The notes beneath the pieces were generated by a model. It saw only the letters and a program-made list of their open reading frames with translations. It had not been told where the DNA came from and did no database searches. The position numbers and the translations under genes were made by a program. Positions 23,913 to 37,100 of a stretch of 64,000 nt of DNA are shown in pieces. The DNA is taken from assembly GCA_031213475.1 (NCBI GenBank), contig JARUPZ010000018.1, positions 10,439,894-10,503,893 of the forward strand, in the 5' to 3' direction. Positions within the stretch are counted from its first letter, which is position 1. The number at the start of each line of letters is the position of its first letter. This DNA comes from Nereocystis luetkeana (taxonomy: Eukaryota; Sar; Phaeophyceae; Laminariales; Laminariaceae).

Positions 23913-26900
23913 CAGGGGTCGCACAAGTGTGGGTCAAGGTGGCTGCTTGGGATGGGGACGGGGGGGGGGGGGGGTCACGGTGGGGAAACAGGGTTAGGGG
24001 TGGGTTCAAGGATAGTGTTTCTCGCGGTTAGGGGTGAATCGGTGCAATGCAACCACATTCGCTCATCTTGGTAAAAGCCGCCGCCCTCACAAGACCGCAC
24101 GATACGACAAAACACACAGTGTGAACGGCCACCATCACTCTCTCAAGACCACCCAACACGACAAATCTGTTTTTGAGTTTCGGTTGATCCTCCTCACATA
24201 TGCTGAGCCGGACGGAGGGAGAAGCTCTGACCCAAATCAAAGCCCACGGGTAGAGCACAAACAACAATTTCCCCTTGCCCCTTTAACGTGTTCGCCGGTC
24301 GCTACGAGTCGTTATTGGCTACTGTTGGCTCTATACCGTTACATCCTCGACGACCACCGTAACGCGTACCGGTACCAAAGCACCGGCGGCACCCCACGCC
24401 CGTCCAAGAAGAAAATCATTGCCGTCTTCCATTCATACCGTCCAGGTTTTGTGCAGATATTTAATTGGGTGTACCGGGAAGTCTACCCTCTCAACATTTG
24501 CCATGGGTGGCACGCGAGGACTGCGGCACGAGCAGGTCCTGCCTGCCACAGCAGGCAACATCAGATTAAATAGTGCTGCTGTTTCCAAGCCAACGGCGCC
24601 AATGTGGGGCAGTGCCCCTGTCAGGTCAGGGTCTCTATTGTGATACGAGGCGTTACAATCCAGGGGAAGGGGGCCTGATATCTACACTGCTGTAAGTTGC
24701 ACGTGGTAGTAGGCTTCCTCACCAGCAACTCCGACAAGACGACGAGCACGCGGAACAGCCACTTGTCGTACTTGTCCTTCTGCGCGACCATGAGCCAAAG
24801 GAGCTTCCCCTCTGCTTCCTGCTTGCCCGCTCCTAGAACCAGCTGCAGCCGCTCCCCCTGCACGAATGGCACACAAACAACACAGGTGTTTTTTCAACAG
24901 AATGAAACACTATACAGTAACATTTGCGTTAAAATACCACAAGAGCATCCACAAAGTAAACAAAAAAAAACAAGAAAAAATGAAACGGATGAATGACGCA
25001 CAACCGAACGAAAAAAAAACCCAGCCAATGCACATGAAAAACAAAGGAACGCAAAACAAAACAAAACAAAACACAGCACAGCACAAGGTCACACCAAACA
25101 GAAACCCAAACCAGACCAAACCGAACCGAATCACAAAACGAATACATTGCATCCCTTCCCAAAACGCCAGAGCTGACCGGGGGGGGTACATATGCAACGG
25201 AATCGGAGAGGCGCGGCACGACGCGAAAAGACCACCACCTCACCTGCAGCGTATCTTCGAGCTCGAGCCAACTTCGCATGGCCACAAGCCAGCTGTCCAC
25301 ATCGACGTGAGACGTGGAGTCCACCCCTTGCACGATCATGCGGGACAAAGGTCGCAGGAGCTTAGAGCTGTCGGCAGCCCAGCAACACATCAGCTCCGCG
25401 GCAGCCTCAGGAGCGTGTTGCTCATCGAACGCCTGTCGGAACAAGAACGTGGAGTTGTGCAATAGCACCAGCATCGGCGGTGGGAGGGTGTCTGTCAGCG
25501 GTGGGAAGGATATGAGACCAAAAATATAAAAACGGCAGCAAAAGGCGAGAGTGTTGGTGACAGCCCTCAAGCCAAGCGTGACGGACGACCACAGAGAAAT
25601 GTTTAGCCTACAGCAGAAGTATTCATAGCAACAGAATAATTCATGCACCAACACCAAGAGCAGCACATAACACCAACACAAGCACTCGACACGAGCACCC
25701 CATCATCAGCGCCAACACCAACAACAACAACGTGACCACCACCACCACCACCACCATCACTACCACCAGCAGCAAGCCAAGCCGCCTTCCATGGCGACAC
25801 ACTCCAGCTCACCAGATCGTACAGCATCTGGCAGCTGAGGCACCGCCTGCAAGCCACTGACAGGGCCACGTTTCTCGCCCTCTCCTTCGCTGTCATCCCA
25901 CCCCCACCCCCACTCCTGCCCGCCACCGGCTCACGACCAACACCCGCAGCCACGACACCACCATTCCCTCCCCAACCCGCCTCTTCTGCAGACAAAGCCG
26001 CCGTCGACGGCATACTGGGCGCTTCCGCCCCCGGAGAGGTGTCACCCGGAACGTCGGCGCCGGCTGCTGCTACCGCAACTTGGCTAGCGTCAAGGCTGGG
26101 CGGAGAGGAGGCTAGGTCTGCGATGTCAGGGAAGGAGACCGCGGGGCCTACTGGCATGGACCTCACGGCTCTCATGCTGTTCGCGACATGGGGGGAAGGG
26201 GCGTGGGAGGGCGTGGGAGGGGGGGGGGTACTCGTTTGTTGCTTGCCTTGGTCATTTGACCATTGACCACGGATCCTTTTCAAGACGGACCATCAGAGGG
26301 TGTGGGGGGGGGGGGGGGGGTGGCAGAGGTTGCCGGGCTAGCTACTATTAATACTATTAATGACGAATAGAGGAAGCCGCTTCGAAAAAAGTACGGTCAA
26401 GTTGGTTGTTTGACGAGGGCAGAAACTACACAACACAAAAATGAATAAGAGAAGGAAACAAGATCGCTTATTGCAATTTCCTGTGATCGTCAAGAGCGCG
26501 CGACAACCACAACTACTGTAGCAGAGTAGCACAAAAATTAGGTAAAATTAAAATACTTGCAAGTATACTCAGTAGATTACAAGGAGAAACTGCAAACACA
26601 CGGCAGGTTGCACCCCCCCAAAAGCAGCGTTTGCCACTACTGTAAATAAGCACAACAGCAACCCACATCAGCCAAAGTACAGGAGCAAAAAACGCACACA
26701 ACACAACTGCATCAACTCCAAGTAAACCCAAAGACAAAGAAACGAAACATGTCCCTAACGCCGTAAACCACGCGCACAAACGCAAACGAAAAACGCAAAG
26801 CAAACTGAACCAACCCGAGCCCCAAAATCACGCCACACCTCGGACCAACCCTCGGACCGAACCAATATCAAACCAAACCCGTCCGCGAACCAAACCACAG

Positions 26901-29900
26901 ACCTGTCATCGTCACGCGTCCCCTCGCCGTCGGAGGCGTTATCAGTCTCAATTGCCACCTGCACCGACTGTACCATCCCCCACAGGCTGAACCAACCCAA
27001 CCCGACCCAATCCAACCCAACCCGCAAAGCACACCACCGACCAACCCAAACCACAGAACCAACCTGTCGTCGCTGCGCGTCCCCTCGCTATCGGAAGCGG
27101 TGTCAGTCTCAGACTCGACCTGCACCGACTGAACCGCCCCCGTGGGCTGCCACCGAGCCGTCTCCCCAGAGTGCGTGCACAGCGTCCGCAAACAGCGAAC
27201 CAGGGGCGAAAAATGCGGCGGTGCGGTCTTGTGGCCCATCCTCTGCAATCGGTTCTTCGCGTCATACACAGGGCTCTTGTCCTGAGGGTTTCCACAAGAA
27301 AGGACGGCATCATAGGGGGGGGGGGGGGGGTAAATCGTGCGTTTGGCGACAAATACGGTGGCGCTGTCTTGTGGCCCTGACACAGGACTTTTGTCCTGAA
27401 GGCATCCACAAGTAGGCAAGGCATCATCGGGGGGGGGGGGGGGTGCCGTGCGTTGTGGCGTTTCTACGTGGGCACGGCTACACATGCCGGACGTGATCGT
27501 TATGCCTAACTTCCACACATCTCCCAGAGCACCATTTAACAGTTTCCACAGCAGTACAGTAGCATCTCCCAGAGCACCAGCTAACAGTTCCCACAGCAGG
27601 GGCATCTTCCAGAGCACCATTTGACCTTTCAACAGTCCCCACAGCAGTAACATCTCCCAGGGCACCATTTAACCATTCAGCAGTTCCACAGCAGTAACAT
27701 CTCCCTTAGCACGTAGAGGCATCTCTTTCATCGAAGTCAATGTACCCCGCCATATAATAGTGAAGGTCTTTACATGTTTATCGTCCTACCTTCTGATAGG
27801 ATGATGTCAAAGCTCTATACCAGGTACCTGGTACATTTTAATCGTTGTACTCTATGATAAGACACTCGAGCTTATCCCTGGCGGGAGGGCCCGGATCACA
27901 AACTACCAGCCCACTCCCCCCTCCCAAAACACGCCTCACCTGCAAAAAGAATGAGCTGAGGCGGCAGACCATTCGTCTGTTCAGCAGCAAATCTCTCTCC
28001 CTGTCTCCCATGTTGCTCACGCCCTCGATAAACTCCAAAAACTGCTCCAGCCGCACCCAGGCTCGAGCGGCGTCCGGCAAAAGTCCGAGCCACCCAGACA
28101 CCACCCTTCCCAGCCGCGTGCAGGCGGGACCTTTCCCCTCGTCGCCGAGCACCCACGGTAAGCTGTCGTTCTCCTCCGTCGGGACGATGCTAGCCGGCAG
28201 CTCGGGTGCCGCGGTGATGTCACCCGCGTCCTGCTGTTGCTGCTGCTGCTGCTGCCGCTGCTCTGCGAGCGGGGAAGCATCTTGAGGGGGTTCCGGCAGG
28301 TCTTCACAGTCCAAGTACCTGCTCGCGGAAAAAGGAGGCGCGCGGGGGTGACTAGTTGGTTGGTTGGGAGGAGATTGGTTGGCTGGGCGGGGGGGGGGGT
28401 ACTTGATAGGAGATATGTACTCGATCTCATGCATGGCCGTAGTCGTAAGACCATAGACCCTCGCACCCCTACAATGCCGGGACGGAGCAATTCGGGTTTT
28501 CACCGACCAGCCAGATATTGCTTGCGCCAAGCGCGAAGCGCCGTGAGGTGTCTGGCGAGTCGCATGAAGGGTGAGCTGCATCCCACTAAGAACCGCTTTT
28601 GAGGCTGACTTGCATATGGATGACAGCTTCAATGAGTTCATTTAATTTCCGGTGTAGCCACTTCCAGAGACAGCAATGGGAGTACTATGTAACTGCCTCT
28701 TGGGTGCCTTACCTTGAACACTCCGTGATACGATCAATTCCCTTGCGCGGAGTAAAGGTTGTTTACCTCGGGGGGGTGGGGGGTGGGGGGGGGGGGGGTA
28801 GGGGAGGGCAACAATGGCTGGTGGCTAGCTTGGTTCCTGTTGGTGCGGTGGTCGTCGGGACTACTTGTTAGGTTCCTTGTACCCCCGATTCAGTGCGGTG
28901 GCACCTTTGCCATGATGACCACAGCTACAGCAGCAACATCATCCTCACCACCAACAACAAAACCACCAACATCATCACCAGCGACACACACCCTCACCAT
29001 CACCACCACGACCAACATCAACCACAACACCAGACGCTTGAACGAAACAGCGCTCCCGCAGAAATTCACCAAAAATGGCCGAGTCTCCGACTTGTTCTGT
29101 CGATGGGTACTACAGTAGTAGGTCTCTTTCCGCGCCTACCTGTCGCCCTCCCCCTCTGCCAGAATGCCCAGAAGGTGGATATAAAACCCGCACATAGCCA
29201 CGCGCACAGGTCTGTCCGGGCACAGCAGCAACATTTCTCGCATCCCCTGCATCCCCCCCGCCGTCTCCGCGTCCAGGAACTCCCCGGCCGCCTTAGGGTT
29301 GAGATCGTACAGACCCTGAACGGAACGAGAGGGCGAAAAAAAAGAGACAAGCGAAGCCAAGCCACGCAAAGACAAGTCAAGCCAAGTCACGACGAGGATG
29401 GAAAACCGAACAGAAGACAGAAGAGGACTACAAGGAGAATTGCAGATGGGTAGAAAACCAGAAGAAGCGCGGAAGGGAAAGATAACCTTTCACGGCTGTA
29501 AAATGTTTCCAACTGTTTCACGTAGGCGCAGTTGTGAACGGCTTGAAGAGGACTACAAAAGCAATAAAACGAAAGTATAAGAACATACGAAGAGGACTCA
29601 CAGAGAGATATAGTTGGAAGATCGGAATCGGAACATGGAGCAAAACATGAAAGCAGATTAGACGCAGACTATTACTACGCGTACTATTAACATTAAAAGC
29701 CGGTTACATTACGAAATACTTTTGAAAAAAGAGCACACCTGGTACAGGACATTGACACGGTTAGAAAGAACGCTGCAGTACTGTCGTAACAGTACTACAG
29801 CGGACTGGAGGAGACGTAGAGGCGGATTTAAAGGATACAAACAGTTAGAGGACTAGAAAATGAGTACAAACGAATTAAAACAAGAAGCGGCCGGGTGGAC

Positions 29901-32900
29901 GAAGAACAAAACACGCGCCGAGACCACCAACTGACGCCAAACAAAACACAGAGCGGCAACCCCTCCCTTCGCACTCCCCACCACCGCGACACACCCCACA
30001 CCCCCGCACCCCACCTGGAGCTGCTCCACCACAGAAGCGAAACCGTCGTTATCCTGCGCCCGAGCCAAATTGTTCAGAGCATACCCCGTTCCCCACTCCA
30101 AAAATCCCTCCACCAAATCCTTCTCTGCGGAAGGGGGCTTCGGTGGCATCAGCACCACCGTCGCGACGCCACCAGAACCCCCCCCGATGGCACATGCGGC
30201 GAATGCAGCGGATGCAGAGTTTGGTCTCGCGTGCGACGGTGCAGCTGCAGAGCACAGCAGCGCTCGTCTCACGCGCGCTCTGGAGGCCACCTGCCGGACT
30301 GCCGTGAGTATCTCCAGCACGAAGTTCGACATGTCCGGGTGGTACAGCTGCCGGTCCAGGAGAAATCTGGAAACGGGCGTCGATGACGGCGGCGAGGGGT
30401 TTTGTGCGCGGGAGGAAACATTAGGGAGGGGGGGGGGGGGGGGGGGGGATTACTCATTACATGCATGGCGGTAGTAGGATGACCATATATAGACCCTCGC
30501 ATTCCTACAATGCTGGGGGGGAGGGGAGGGGGGGGGGGGGAGGCGCTTTCAGGGAGGGGCAGGGGGAGGGGGGGGGGGGGGGGGGCTACTCATGTTATGC
30601 ATGGCCGTAGTCGTACACTTGACGATAGACCCTCGCATCCCTACAACGTCGGGACGGAGCAAGTCGGGTTTTCACCGACCAGGAAGGCATTGCTTGCACC
30701 AAGCGCGAAGAAGCGTCGTGAGGTGCTCGGCGAGTCGCATGAAGGGTGGGTTTCATTCTACTAAGAACCGCTCGTGAGGCGAACTCTCTCGCATATGGAT
30801 GACAGCGTCGAAGGCATTGTTTTTTTTCCCGGTGTGGCCACGTCCAGAGACGGGGGAGGGGGGGCGGCAGAGAAAGTCCGGCGCGTAGTCAAGAAGGTGG
30901 CGAGGCATTTGCGATAACAAAAACAAAACACTATCGCCTGTCGTTGATCAAGCCAGCCGCAGGCAGCCCTCGTACTGCTGCTATCTATGACAGTACACTG
31001 TTACCCTAAAAAGGCGTGCGGTATGGCTACTTATCCCAAGCTGGCAGCAAAGCAGTGGTACGCAACAATATACCGCCACTGCCACGAAACAGCGAGAAAA
31101 AGTGACAGCACGGTCGGCACATGGTGTGGCGGGAACCGATCCGCAGACCGTTCTGCAGACCGTTTCGCCACTCCTGCTCCTACGCCCCCACACGTGCGTG
31201 TATTCCTTCGCCCTTCCCCTCGTAATCGGCAGACCTATCGTCATCACTCACTTGTTGTTGTCATCCCATACAGCTCGGAACACAGAGGGCGGTACCACCG
31301 ATGTCGCCGCTGCCCCCACCCCCGTCCCCGCCGCTACCTCCACCGCTGCATCTGCTACTGCTGCCGCTGCTGGCGCCTCAACATTGGCGAGGTCGAGCGC
31401 GGCGGCGGGAGCGGCGGAAACGGTAGACGCTGGAGCGGCGTTTCCGCGATGTCTGGCCGATCCCTCCTCTTCCTGGGGGAGGTCGGACTTGGAGCGGGCA
31501 TTTTCTCCCGCGCTCTGGTCAATCCTGGTGGTCACGGTGACACGGTTTACGGTTCACGGTTACACGATTCACGGTTATACATGGTTCGTGCTTCATGGTT
31601 CGTGCTTCATGGCTCTTGGTTCAGGTTCGTGTTCATGGTTTCGCGGTTCGCGGTCTATCATGCATGCGGTCTATCATGCATGGTTCGCGGGTCGTGATTG
31701 GCGGATGTGCAAAAGGTAAGGAGGCGGGCAGGCGGAAATAGGGCGACTGGACGTGAACAGGATGTGTAAAGTCAGTATGAGCAAGAGGGAGGTTGCGCGT
31801 TTCGGGCGAAATGGAACCGCCGAGGCGTCGCACGTCCACAGCAAAAAAACAGGCAAGGCCTCGTTGTATGGATAGCTGATATTTCGTGTCTAGCTACTAT
31901 TACGGGGGGCCATAGTTAACAGGACCTATGGTACACATAAAGACCTATATGTTCAACCATTTTTACTAACAATATTTGGTCCTGTTAACTATGGCCCCCC
32001 GTAATAATAAGCATAATTTTTAATAGTCGGTTGTACGGGGAGTCCCTGTGTGGTAGTGCGGTTCCAAAGAGGTGGCCGCCGGCCACGCTCGTAAGAAACC
32101 TCTTATCACTGGCAAAACGACCCCCACACTTATTCCTACTGCAGTGTAACCCTTTTGTCTCCGAAAACGTGGATGCACATGAAAAATGCCTTAAAACCCT
32201 TTTAGAACCGCAGTCCCGTATTGGGGATAATCCTATCCAATTCCAAGTAGTCTATCCCCAAAACGGGACTGCGGTTCTAACAGGATCAAGTGGCGGTACA
32301 AATCCCACCCACCGCCCAATGAGGAGACACCTCGCCCTTTGATAAACGCTAGGCGCGAGACACACAGCAACTGGGCCAACTCAGCCAACTCACGAAAGCG
32401 GGCACCACAGACAGGCACCGCCTTGTCTCCATGTTTACCTCCCTCCGAAACTTACTACCCCACTCACCGTTCGTAGAAGAGGAGGTAAGCGTTCTGGATG
32501 TTATCCCTGTGAAGAGTGCGCGGCCAGCCATACTCGTCCGTTTCCTGATCGAGGCAACACCGGGAGGGGAGGGGGGGGGGGGGGGGGGGGGCACGAGCAG
32601 AGCAGCGGCAGGTTCAAGCCACGGTAAATGTTGAGCTCGCATTTCGCAGGTGAAACAGACAGACGGGTGGGTTGGGTAGGCGCGCGGGAAAAGCCGGCGG
32701 GAGAGCCGCAAGCAAGACGCTGATCGGTGATGAGAACGCAGCTACGCCTTTTGAAAAAAAAGAGCACGTCTGCCGACAAGAGTCGCCTCCTCATCCATCA
32801 AGAACCATGCCTCTCATCTACTCCCAGCTCTGAACGCTCTCGCAACGACAGCAAGAACCCCCAACGCCCCCGCTCCCCTCCCACCAGCACCGACCTGCAT

Positions 32901-33402
32901 AGTCTGCTGCCCCCCGAAGCAGTCCCCTTCAAGCCCACCAATCCTGCCCCCGCCGCTGTCCCTCCCACCCTGCACATCCTCGTTCCACAACCGCCCCTCC
33001 ACGTTCCACCCCTTCACCACCGTATCATTGAATTCGCACCACGCCCGCTCCTTCTTGCCCTCCGGCCCACCCTCCGGCCCACCCTCACCCCCAGCCCCGG
33101 CCCCAACCACGCCCGCAGGCACACCTTCGCCCCCCACCCCCGCCGCCGCCACGCCGTCTACATCATCTACTACAACTCCCGCAGGGACAGTGGCCTCTCC
33201 GGCTGCGCCAATCTCCCGGATTGTCGGAATGGCTCGATCGGGCGAAGGATCCGGCATCTCTCTGATTGCGTCGTCCCCTGTAGTGCCTCCACCGCTGTCA
33301 TCCACAGAGAGGGACAGCGTTGAAGCGCTCTCCGCCGCCAGCGGTTGCGTTAGCGGAGGGGGGGGTGGCGTGCCAGAAGCAGCGGCAGCCTCGGCGGCGG
33401 CA

Positions 33403-33446
<44 letters not shown>

Positions 33447-34027
33447 CTTGCCGCTGTTGCCGTGGGAGTTGTCGCTCGAAAGGTCGAGGTTGGGGTCTCG
33501 AATGTAGCTGAAGTAGTGGCCCTGGTTCGCGGTGCCCGTATGTACCACCACACCCCTCAGGTTGTAGGTGTAGTACTCGGGCGGGTGGAGCTCGTAGGGG
33601 CTCGGAAGGCCCAGCCTCTGAAGGCGCGATCGAAAAGATATGAGGCGTTTTGGTTAGAGCGGGTTGCGAGGGGGGGGGCGGGTCAGGCGTGCACGTCGAT
33701 TCAGGGGCGTCATGAACCACGGTATCAAACGAAGCATCGGGAGGAACCGTTCAAATAGTACCAAGTAGTGCACTAACCCAATCTAAATTAATGATCCCCC
33801 GATTCGAATTAGTGGTCGATATTATAGATTAACAAGAAAAAAAACGAGCAAGAGCGACTCTGTCCCTCTTTCTCCTCGGTTATCCGGAAATAAGAAACAA
33901 GAGGTATTCATAGTATTCATAGTGTATGAATAGTGTGAATAGGACGGAGGCGAACAGCGAAAGGCGAACATGGAGTATCAATAGGACGGAGACGAAGAGT
34001 GAATCACGTACACCATTTGCAGAGCGC

Positions 34028-34106
<79 letters not shown>

Positions 34107-37100
34107 CATGCATGCATCCACAATGGTGGCAGGGGCACAACACCTTCCTACTACTACTACTACTACTATTACTACGCGGGACCATAGTTAATAGGACCAA
34201 AGTAAAAATTGTTAAATATATAGGTTTTTATGTATATCATAGGTCCTACCAGGGTATTAACTATGGTCCCCCGTACTACTACTATACTACTCCTCGTCCT
34301 CCTCCCGGTACCATACTGCTAGTACAACTACTACTCCTAGTACTATAAGGAGTTGGTATTTGGTCTCACATGAGCGTCCTCGGGCCCACGTCCTCCTGCG
34401 GCTTCAAGGCGTTCTCGCCACGCTAATCCCTGCCACGCCATAGAACCAGAATCACAAGCAGGCGATGGATGGAAGCGGCAAGCGGGGCGGGGGGGGGGGG
34501 GATATATAAATCAACGTACACCTATTGCAGCTACAGTAGTATCTTTGCATTTTGGAGGAGAGCCAAGGGCCCGTTTGATGGCCCTTTGCGAAATGATACT
34601 AGGTACTTTGAAGTATATTGTAACTATACTATTATATTGTGGTGCTGTAGCTGTGATATCATAGAATACCGACGGCCGGCTGATACAAACAAATGATCGG
34701 TAGGGCTAGGCATGCGGTATTATCCCATCGTTAGCAGCAAGGGGGACCTCAAAACTGTCCAGCGCTCGGATTGAACTTCAACGGAAAACATTTCGTATGA
34801 TACTCGTACTGGTAGTTCCCAACGGTCATGCTGCGGACAATACACTACAGCCGGTCGACCAGACGGAGAGGTAGCAAAACAATAATCAGGTCCTACTTTC
34901 AGCAGGGAAACGGAGCGGACAGGAGACAAGAGAAGCATCACTTTTCCATGTGTCAGCTCCCATCTTCTCGGTGGACTGAAGTCGCCCACCGCATCCAACA
35001 AAATACCAAGTGAACATGCAACCAAAAACCCGGCTATCGTGGCGACGGTAACAAGCAACGACACAATCAAGGCGGCGACAACAAAACTGGCCAACCGAAC
35101 AGACCCCCGTCAGGCGCACCCCGCCCTTCACCCCTCCCCCCTCCCCTCCCCTCACAATAACGCCAACACTAGCACTAACGCTAACGCTAACACCAACATT
35201 AACGTCAACACTAACTTAACATAATCACTACAGCCAACACTAACGTTAACACTAACGCTAACACTAACGTACACTAACGTTAACACTGACGTTAACACTA
35301 ACGTGAAGACTAACGTACACTAACGTGAAGACTAACGTGAAGACTAACGTGAAGACTAACGTGAAGACTAACGTGAAGACTAACGTGAAGACTAACGTTA
35401 AGACTAACGTTAAGACTAACGTTAAGACTAACGTTAAGACTAACGTTGAGACTAACGTTAAGACTAACGTTAAGACTAACGTTAAGACTAACGTTAAGAC
35501 TAACGTTAAGACTAACGTTAAGACTAACGTTAACACTAACGTTAACACTAACGTTAACACTAACGTTAACACTAACGTTAACACTAACGTTAACACTAAC
35601 GTTAACACTAACGTTAACACTAACGTTAACACTAACGCTAACACTAACGTCAACGCCAACACTAACGCCAACACCAACGCTAACGCCAACACCAAAGTCA
35701 ATGCTAGCGCCAACACTTACACCAACACTGACCCCTTAACACTAACCCAACACTAACGCCAACACTTAACACTCTAAATAACAAAAAACACTACGCTATA
35801 CTAACGCTGACGCTAACCCTAAGCCGACACTTGCCTCCTTGGTGAAGGGCTCTAGGTTGAGCACGGAGGGGAAGTCGAAGCGCGTGTTGACCTTCTCTGT
35901 CTGGAAGGTGTCGAGGTTCATCTTGAAGCGGTTCAGATGTAGCACCACGTTCGGCGGTAGCTTCCCCAGAACCGTCCTCTTATGGATGGACACGTCTTGC
36001 CTCTGCCGCGCGCAACAAAATCGATCAAAATCGACAAAACCGCAAAAAAAATAAAACATAAAACTGGAGCGACAAAAACGATCGTTGAAATCGACAGAAC
36101 CATACCAGTCGACATATCGTGTTTGTACAAAATAAACGACCCGCTGTTCATTTACAATTACATCAGTTGTAAGCTCGACCCGAGTGGTTGAGATACTAAA
36201 GCGTGCCAGCAACGAGATACCGACATGCCTCGTCGAGGATATAGACTGGCGACTCAACCCTCTGGCGGCGGCGGAGGGGGTGTTCTCGTGTACTCATGTC
36301 ATCCATGGCCGCAGTCGTATGACCATAGACCCTCGCATCCCTTCAATGCCGTGACGGAGCAAGTCCGGTTTTCACCGACCATGCAGACAATGTTTGCACC
36401 AAGCGCGATTCATCGTGAGGTGTTGGGCGAGTCGCATGAAGGGTGAGCTGCATCCTACCGTGAACCGCTTGTGAGGCAGGGGGCTTAAGCCAGGGATTTC
36501 ATGCGTTTATGACGGCGTACGTATTCGTACATCGATGGGGCGACGAGGGGCTGAAAAACGGACTGATAATTCAATGAAAATCCACAGATAGATCAGATAG
36601 ATCATCTACCTGGTATGAATAGTTCCTCACCTACCTTTGTAAAGTGTAGTGCAGGATCTGCATACCTGGTAGTATATATTCAACCCAGGAAACAGGTGCG
36701 CGAGATCATGCCGATTACACGGGTCAAAATGAGCGAGACTATAGATCACACAAGATCAGGAATAGATGATCTGTATCTGAAACCCTATCAATTAGATTAT
36801 GAAGTGAGAATGATCCGTCCGAGGTATGTATAACTCCCCTCTGACGCTAAAACGCTAAGTCGCTTCCGTGACGACAACGCAAGAAACCTGCGCTCCACGA
36901 AAGCACACCATGATGTGGACCAAACGATGCACAAAAAATAACGAAACGAGGCAAAATATGTGTGTACCAAAAGATGCACAAAAAATAACGAAACGCCGCA
37001 AAATGACCAAAAGGAAGCTAAACATACGCTGAACGATGCAGAGAACACCAAGCGACGCGAAACAGTATGACACCAAAAATACACCAAAAACATCAAACGA

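Noticed and set aside
24034..24573. 179-codon plus-strand frame in an intron as a nested gene
   Set aside because: No recognisable domain, His/Arg/Tyr-rich composition and no initiation context; treated as chance.
35264..35756. Long frames on both strands in the ACTAAC repeat
   Set aside because: Leu-Val-Leu-Thr and Thr-Asn-Val-Lys repeats come from the 12-bp unit; the region is intronic between two catalytic-domain exons.
35160..35830. Interstitial telomere array
   Set aside because: Units are six to twelve bases but read ACTAACGTTAAC; they lack the G-rich strand (TTAGGG or TTTAGGG) expected of telomeres.
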